DNA of 64,000 nucleotides, taken from the NCBI RefSeq assembly GCF_018398335.1, contig NZ_JAHBRX010000001.1:1240001-1304000 (forward strand), given 5' to 3'. The DNA comes from Chelatococcus sp. HY11. GTDB taxonomy: Bacteria > Pseudomonadota > Alphaproteobacteria > Rhizobiales > Beijerinckiaceae. The notes under the pieces were generated by a model. It did no database searches. It was not told the origin of the DNA and saw only the letters and a program-made list of their open reading frames with translations. Of the stretch, positions 63,239 to 64,000 are shown piece after piece. Numbering within the stretch: the stretch's first letter is position 1; every line of letters starts with the position of its first letter. A program made the translations under genes and the position numbers.

Positions 63239-63572
63239 GACCTTGCGCCTCCAATGTCGTATCAGGCTACCGGAAAACTATAGTACGGCAAGTGGGATCT
63301 TGACTGCCGCATCTACGATCAGGCGCAACACTTGTGGCCTGCAACGTCGCCCTCCTCCCCGAAAATGGCCGGAGATGCCAGACTTCCGAAGACGACGTGA
63401 ACGAAACATTCGCTTCCTTTTCGCGCGACGGCGGCTTGATGGTATCCCGTTATTCCACCGCAGCCATTGTATGTTAATAAGATATCCTGGAGGGACCACG
63501 GGTTTGAGGAGCCGCTTTTTTGGGGGACGGGATGGGGGCGATCGCGTTACATCAGCTTGCGGAAGGCAAGGA
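63239..63572. other. Divergent gap diguanylate cyclase / right-edge gene
   Basis: About 330 bases. AT-richer around 63460-63490 (TTAATAAGATATCC), which is a likely promoter area for the gene at 63573, though I cannot place both boxes. GGAAGGCAAGGA just before the ATG is its ribosome binding site. Confidence 0.4.
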
Positions 63573-64000
63573 ATGACCAGCTCCGATCAGCTGGATCATG
63601 AAGACAGCGCGCAGGCACGGCCGAGTCAGGACGGCGCGAGCGCCAACGCCCGCACCCGACAGGTTTTGGCCGCAAAGCTACAGCTGACGTCACTGGCGCT
63701 GAATTGCACGACACACAAGGAAATCTGTGCCCGATTTTCCGCCGCCAATGCACTGACAGCATTTACCCCACAAAATGCCTACAAGTGGTTTGCGGGGAAG
63801 GCGCTGCCTCGCCTGTCCAGCGTCTATTCCGACTGGGCCGTCGTTCTGGGGGGCCATCTCACGCCCACCTTCATCGCGGCCTCATCGTTCATTGAATTCG
63901 CCGAGGCCCTGAGCCGCTCGCACGCCTTGCCCGAAGGGGCGATCGGCCGGCTGTCCCCCGATGGCCCTCCACCGGAAATGCCTGAGATGGCGGACGAGCC
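63573..64000 (+). CDS. N-terminal part of an unrecognised protein with an HTH-like region (cut by window edge)
   Basis: The frame is open from the ATG at 63573, after GGAAGGCAAGG, to the right edge: 142 residues without a stop. After a polar 25-residue tail comes a helical region (LAAKLQLTSLALNCTTHKEI, then NAYKWFAGKALPRLSSVYSD and WAVVLGG) that reads like a phage-repressor-type helix-turn-helix with a 'KWFAGKALP' recognition helix. A proline-rich segment follows. It may be a sensor or regulator whose output domain lies outside the window. Confidence 0.65.
   Translation, partial: MTSSDQLDHEDSAQARPSQDGASANARTRQVLAAKLQLTSLALNCTTHKEICARFSAANALTAFTPQNAYKWFAGKALPRLSSVYSDWAVVLGGHLTPTFIAASSFIEFAEALSRSHALPEGAIGRLSPDGPPPEMPEMADE

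Overview
The window is GC-rich chromosomal DNA from an alphaproteobacterium, most likely of the order Hyphomicrobiales (Rhizobiales). This rests on the lptF-lptG-lptD-pdxA-rsmA order, DNA polymerase III chi next to pepA, small families common in that order (DUF2239, DUF6481, DUF6152) and an EcfG-like promoter. I cannot name a genus from sequence alone. There are two tRNA genes (Gln-CTG and Pro-GGG). I see no rRNA, CRISPR array or insertion sequence.

Layout, left to right. 1-10.7 kb: the end of an RTX repeat protein, tRNA-Gln, acetoacetyl-CoA synthetase, an AsmA-like protein, then a polyamine block of two Pot-type permeases divergent from a glutamine-synthetase-like ligase and an FAD amine oxidase. 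10.7-15.3 kb: an EmrAB-type efflux pair divergent from a TetR gene, with two near-identical palindromic operators between them, then a Crp/Fnr regulator. 15.5-23 kb: an ABC-F ATPase, an unrecognised 374-residue protein behind an AT-rich leader, a serine carboxypeptidase, holC and pepA. 23.2-29.9 kb: the overlapping LPS-export operon lptF-lptG-lptD with pdxA and rsmA, and no surA between lptD and pdxA.

30-39.5 kb: a leftward catabolic cluster. It holds a complete peptide-type ABC transporter (binding protein, two permeases, two ATPases), a C45-type N-terminal-nucleophile amidase/acyltransferase, a sigma-54 activator without a sensory domain, an AtuA-family protein and a DUF4387 protein. I read -24/-12 sigma-54 promoters, each with an IHF-like site 16-17 bases further upstream, in front of both the binding-protein gene and atuA. 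This suggests one regulon that imports and breaks down an unidentified amide- or peptide-like compound.

40-43 kb: two membrane stress proteins, then an unusual arrangement. A guanidine-II (mini-ykkC) riboswitch precedes a frameshifted, internally deleted remnant of ATP synthase subunit a. A second guanidine-II riboswitch follows and precedes sugE/gdx, a guanidinium exporter.

43-56 kb: an arylsulfatase, a Ser/Thr-type phosphatase, a DegP/HtrA protease with a 12-bp minisatellite, small membrane proteins, an Imm27-type orphan immunity protein, a FabF-type ketosynthase, cyclopropane-fatty-acid synthase with an overlapping acetyltransferase, small secreted proteins and a winged-helix protein. 56-64 kb: a Tat-signal alpha/beta-hydrolase remnant, tRNA-Pro, small orphan proteins, a DUF2239 gene divergent from a GIY-YIG nuclease gene over an 11-bp inverted operator pair, a DUF6152/membrane-protein pair, a MASE1-GGDEF diguanylate cyclase and a gene cut by the right edge.
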